Source of the DNA: Dryas octopetala
Lineage: Eukaryota > Streptophyta > Magnoliopsida > Rosales > Rosaceae
Length of the DNA: 64,000 bases
NCBI GenBank assembly: GCA_963921425.1
Contig: OY992833.1
Location: forward strand, 27,886,698-27,950,697
Direction of reading: 5' to 3'
The notes beneath the pieces were generated by a model that saw only the letters and a list, made by a program, of their open reading frames with translations, did no database searches and was not told the DNA's origin. This document shows positions 60,126-64,000 of the stretch, one piece after another; the first letter of the stretch is position 1, and each line of letters starts with the position of its first letter. A program made the translations under genes and the position numbers.

Positions 60126-62470
60126 TAACCGACTCTTTGAACACTAAACAACTGTGCAAGAAGACACCATATGCCAATGGGCTCTTAATCTAGTTTTGGA
60201 AACAACCCGTTAAATAGGCCCAATACAGAAATCAAGGACCCGAATAAAAGCCCAACTTTGGCAAATTTTCAAGGCCTGTTGGGAAAAGACTTGGGACTTG
60301 GGACCAACCACTACGACCCAATAGAAATAAAGAGATTAACACTTGGGTCCATGTTAAATTACTTGCAAATTGTGTACGTTTGGAGGGAAATTACCGATCA
60401 CTGTTGGCTATAGTTAAATCTTTCAAGTTTTTGTTATCAACCGAGAGAGTGTGATAAGATTGCTTACCTTGGATCAAGGACGTGGTATGTTCTTTTGGTT
60501 AGAGGATGACCCTATATGACTTGTAGATCGTATTCAATTTGTATATCCTATAACCGATTTTGTTAATTAATAAAAGTCTTTTCTTCAAAAACAAAAAAAG
60601 GTCGTGGAATTTTCTGTTATGTTTTGCCGAGACCATGTGATGTCTTATCCACATTTTCTAGATATATCTCCAATGTTTGCGGGAGTAGCGCGAAGTTCTG
60701 GTCCTTTCTGAAGCTGCAATTAATTGAGAATACATATTAAGTTTGAATTGGACGCTTGGAAATATGATTTAATTAGATGATCCTAATAAATGTTTTTTCG
60801 CAGTTTTCTGTTCCTTCCATGTGATTTAAGGCAAATGATTTATCTAATACACTCACTTTTTGTCACTTTAATTTTCTGTTCAATTAGCTGCCTAATCAAA
60901 TAGTTAGTCCAAGATTATAGGCCAATTCAATGAATCAGTAAACTAGCTCCGTAAATACCTCGTTCGCCATCTGGTATTAGTTTTGTCATATATTGTGTAA
61001 CAGGGAGAGAATTAGAATAACGTCATAGCCATCAATATCAATTGCAGAGCGTGATGAGAATACCAACTTTGTGTTAAAAGTCTCATCCTCATTGCCCTTC
61101 AATTTGACACTATAGTAATAATTAGATCCCATTTAAACACATACTGTGGACCCAACTAATGACATGTTATGGCACTCCATATTCGCTAAATTTTTTTATT
61201 AAATAATGTGATCATTTTTTATTTATTGAAATTTAAACTTGTGATTTGAACTTCGATCTTTTATTTCAAATAAGATATTGATGTGTGCACATATAATTTG
61301 ATGAACAATTTCGATAAGTCCAGCACTATTGTAGGGCTATTGGGTGGTATGGACTGGATAACAATTGTTATTGAATTATAATTTTTAAGTAAAACAGAAC
61401 ATCCACGTTAATCCTTCATTTTTCACCACCATTTGTGGAAGAGGGGACGGCATGCATGACTTTGAAGTACTAATTATTATGAAGTAACTCTGATTCCGTA
61501 GCTGCTCATTTCAATTTTCATAATTAAGGTCCATAGGCATGACAATGCCTTAATTAAGATGGAGTTGTCGTAATGACCACTTTTAATTAATATATTTTAT
61601 TGAATGAATTGAAGTTGAAACAGGCAGGGACGTACGTACTCGATCATAAATTATAATGGACTTGACAGTTGACACCAACGATTGTCTACTGCATGATGGT
61701 CATGTTTCATGAGATAACCCCCCTAAATGCATGCTAACATTGAGTTCACGGGAATCATTTTTGGTGTAACCTCGTTTCCAAAATTAGTGTACAGTGGGGT
61801 AAAGTACCAGTCAATCACATGTTCCACTTCCATTCACATTGACTTTGTCACCCTCAAACTACCTTTGTTTTTGCAGGTCCATATCTATATAAGATTTTAA
61901 TACACAAAATAAATATTGTACATTACTACGTACATAATTAATTTTTTATTTAATGATCGAACTATTCACATTGCTAAGTGACCAATTCATTGATTTTATA
62001 ACATGTGTACAAACATTAATATATAAAATCTTAAACTTTAAATAATAGCTTTAAAATTATATACGTGTTATAATTTAAATAAAGTGTCTCGTACCGTTAT
62101 TACTCTTAGTTTTATCACTATTCATTATAGGTTTCACAATCAACAATAATGGATAATCTTAAAATATAAAAATTCCCTTTTTTGATGGACAAAGGCATAT
62201 ATATATATTTGTATATATAGCTCTCTGGAGACTATTGATCAATTAAATCAACACAAAATGAATTAGAACTCTAAAAGTCATATATTTTATTATATAAGTT
62301 AATTACTACAAGCAGTACGTCTTTGAAATTAAGCAGTGATACCATGGAGAGTTCATATATGCAAACTCTTCCTTCTAGCCTAATGAGCAAACCCTAGGTA
62401 GCCAACATACAACAGGCTCATGACAACATATTAAGTACTAGTAGTAGTACTGAAGCTGGATCCACATCGA
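60126..62470. other. Intergenic between the RRM gene and the HLH gene
   Basis: 2.3 kb, AT-rich. The left end should hold the promoter of the RRM gene and the right end the 3' untranslated region of the HLH gene. No further gene or mobile element recognised. Confidence 0.5.
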
Positions 62471-63217
62471 TCACATAAGTAAACTTCTAATAATGGCAGC
62501 TTGGTCACTATCCATGTCTGTAGTGGCCAAAAGCTCTGATAAGCGGTCACTTAGGTCATCAACCTCTCTGTGTAAGTTTCTGATGTAGTTGCAAGTCTCC
62601 TGGAGGACCTTGGACGCTGAGACCTGCATGCCCAAATAATAATATTCAAACAACAAATAATACAATTATTTTTAGCATATGATCATGTGATATATATATA
62701 TATATATATGAAATAGTTGAAGCCAAAATTAAATATATGAGAGTGAGCGAGGGTGATAATTCTATATAATAGGTAAGGTAGGGTGGCATGGGGGAACATT
62801 TGGAATCCCACACCACACACCTCATCAAGTTGTAGCTACAGATGATATATAATTAAATGAGGGCTGTTCTACTGCATGTGTTCGCCTGTGACTGTGAGTG
62901 TGACTTATCTACCTAGCTCCTATAGAAGCAAATAAAGACCACACAAAACAGATATATATTTAAATATATAAATTTTTGCTGCTGCAGAGAATTAATTAAT
63001 TGAAAGACAGAGAATAAATGAATTAAAGGAATATATAAAGGAGCAATAATATATATTAATGAATATATTTGATATATACCTTGTCGGAGCGCCTGTTTCG
63101 AATCTCAGGAATAAGTTGTTGTAACTTGGAGACGAGATCGGTGATCTGGTCATCACTGATATTCCTGCTGCCAACACCCGATGACTGCCTGGAGTTACGC
63201 GATCTTCTGCTAGACAT
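62471..63217 (-). CDS. Atypical HLH protein of the PRE (paclobutrazol resistance) family
   Basis: Two minus-strand exons (63080-63217, 62471-62623) give 96 residues, the normal size for PRE proteins. It begins [18 protein letters not shown], then [20 protein letters not shown] (helix 1), the loop RRSDKVSASK and [20 protein letters not shown] (helix 2), and ends AAIIRSLLM. The basic region lacks the residues that contact an E-box, so it should not bind DNA. PRE proteins pair with inhibitory HLH proteins such as IBH1 and HFR1 and thereby promote cell elongation downstream of gibberellin, brassinosteroid and light. The two-exon structure matches the family. Which of PRE1-PRE6 it corresponds to is not resolvable here. 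Confidence 0.93.
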
Positions 63218-64000
63218 TGTAGTTGGAGCTAGCTTCTTTCAGGTGGTGTCAGAAAAATGAGTTTGAATATTATGAATATATATAGAAATTAAGACAAATG
63301 AGCTATAGAGCTAAGGAGTGGTATATATAGTTTGTCAGAGAATTGAAGTAATGAGAGAAACTATATATGAGCTAGCTATATATATAGCTATTTGGAAGAT
63401 GGGTATGTAAGTATGAGGTGTGTAATATATAATGAGGTGGCTTGGCACTTAAAAGATGGAGCAAATATTGTTTGAAATGAGGAGTAGGGGAGTAATGGTG
63501 GGGATGAGGACTGAGGATGAGGAGACAAGTGCATGGGAGGAAGCAGTGGGCTAAGGCTTCTCTGTTATGAATAGGGTTTGAGAAATTAAGAAAGAGAGAG
63601 AGGGAATGAGATAAAATGAATAAAAAAAGGGGGATGGAGATACTCCATACTGTCTTTTCTCAATCTGTCCCCAAGCTGGGGTTAGTCTTCAAGTGGGTTA
63701 AGCCAAATGTGCTTGTTTATCACCCAACTACAAGGGCCTCTCTGTGTCAGTCCCAGCACGCAGGCCCATGTTATCTTATTACAATTAATTGTTTATTTTT
63801 TCTACAATATTATTAATTACTCTATTTACTTTATGAGTTTATACTTTATACCTACAGGCTACAGCTACATCACACATAATTTAATCATATTTTAAATTAC
63901 TTGGGTAAATTATCTCTTGTCCATTTGGAAGCACCGAGATGGGCAAATGGGTATATCGATCAAGTGTGACATTGTTGAATGTTGACCAGTCTGATCCATC
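63218..64000. promoter_or_regulatory. Promoter region of the PRE-type HLH gene
   Basis: Upstream of the minus-strand start codon, with TATA-like runs at about 63277, 63320-63330 and 63374-63386 and GA-rich patches around 63590-63605. No second gene is seen before the window ends. Confidence 0.4.

Overview
This is nuclear DNA of a flowering plant, most likely a woody eudicot. Rosaceae (Prunus, Malus or Pyrus type) is my guess from protein resemblance and repeat style, but the sequence does not prove it. The evidence is multi-exon genes with GT-AG introns, AT-rich intergenic DNA, plant-only families (RLCK-VII kinases, FLP/MYB88, HD-Zip I, SUT-type sucrose carrier, PRE-type HLH, MIR395) and many small transposons. 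I rebuilt each spliced gene by hand from splice sites, reading phase and family knowledge. All eight spliced coding sequences close in frame.

Layout. 1-8.2 kb: the right end of a CACTA-like element, a broken RING-H2 gene, a foldback MITE, then two MIR395 hairpins transcribed away from each other. 8.3-14.1 kb: two PBL/RLCK-VII kinase genes, tail to tail, with matching internal exon lengths. 14.6-19.9 kb: a transposon-rich stretch with three MITE-like foldbacks and a 1.7 kb element with inverted ends that carries GC-rich 25-bp repeats and a tRNA-like sequence. 20.3-22.3 kb: a UTR3-type nucleotide-sugar transporter. 24.1-27.6 kb: a 12-exon FOUR LIPS/MYB88 gene on the minus strand. 29.2-32.2 kb: a complete TRIM element and a solo LTR, each with a perfect 5-bp target duplication. 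32-38.8 kb: almost gene-free. 38.8-42.5 kb: a MULE-type MITE, a one-exon plastid membrane protein gene and a 1.43 kb element with 229-bp near-identical inverted ends and a perfect 9-bp target duplication. 44.2-45.7 kb: an HD-Zip I gene. 51.8-56.9 kb: a 14-exon SUC3/SUT2-type sucrose transporter. 58.0-60.1 kb: a BPA1-like RRM gene. 62.5-63.2 kb: a PRE-family HLH gene.

The genes are not an operon and do not form one pathway. They are independent plant genes for immune-type signalling (PBL, BPA1-like), sulfate nutrition (MIR395), sugar-nucleotide and sucrose transport, and development (FLP, HD-Zip, PRE). I found no clearly new molecular system. The most informative non-gene structures are the divergent MIR395 pair, the intact TRIM, the solo LTR, the young 229-bp-TIR element and the tRNA-like sequence inside a transposon.
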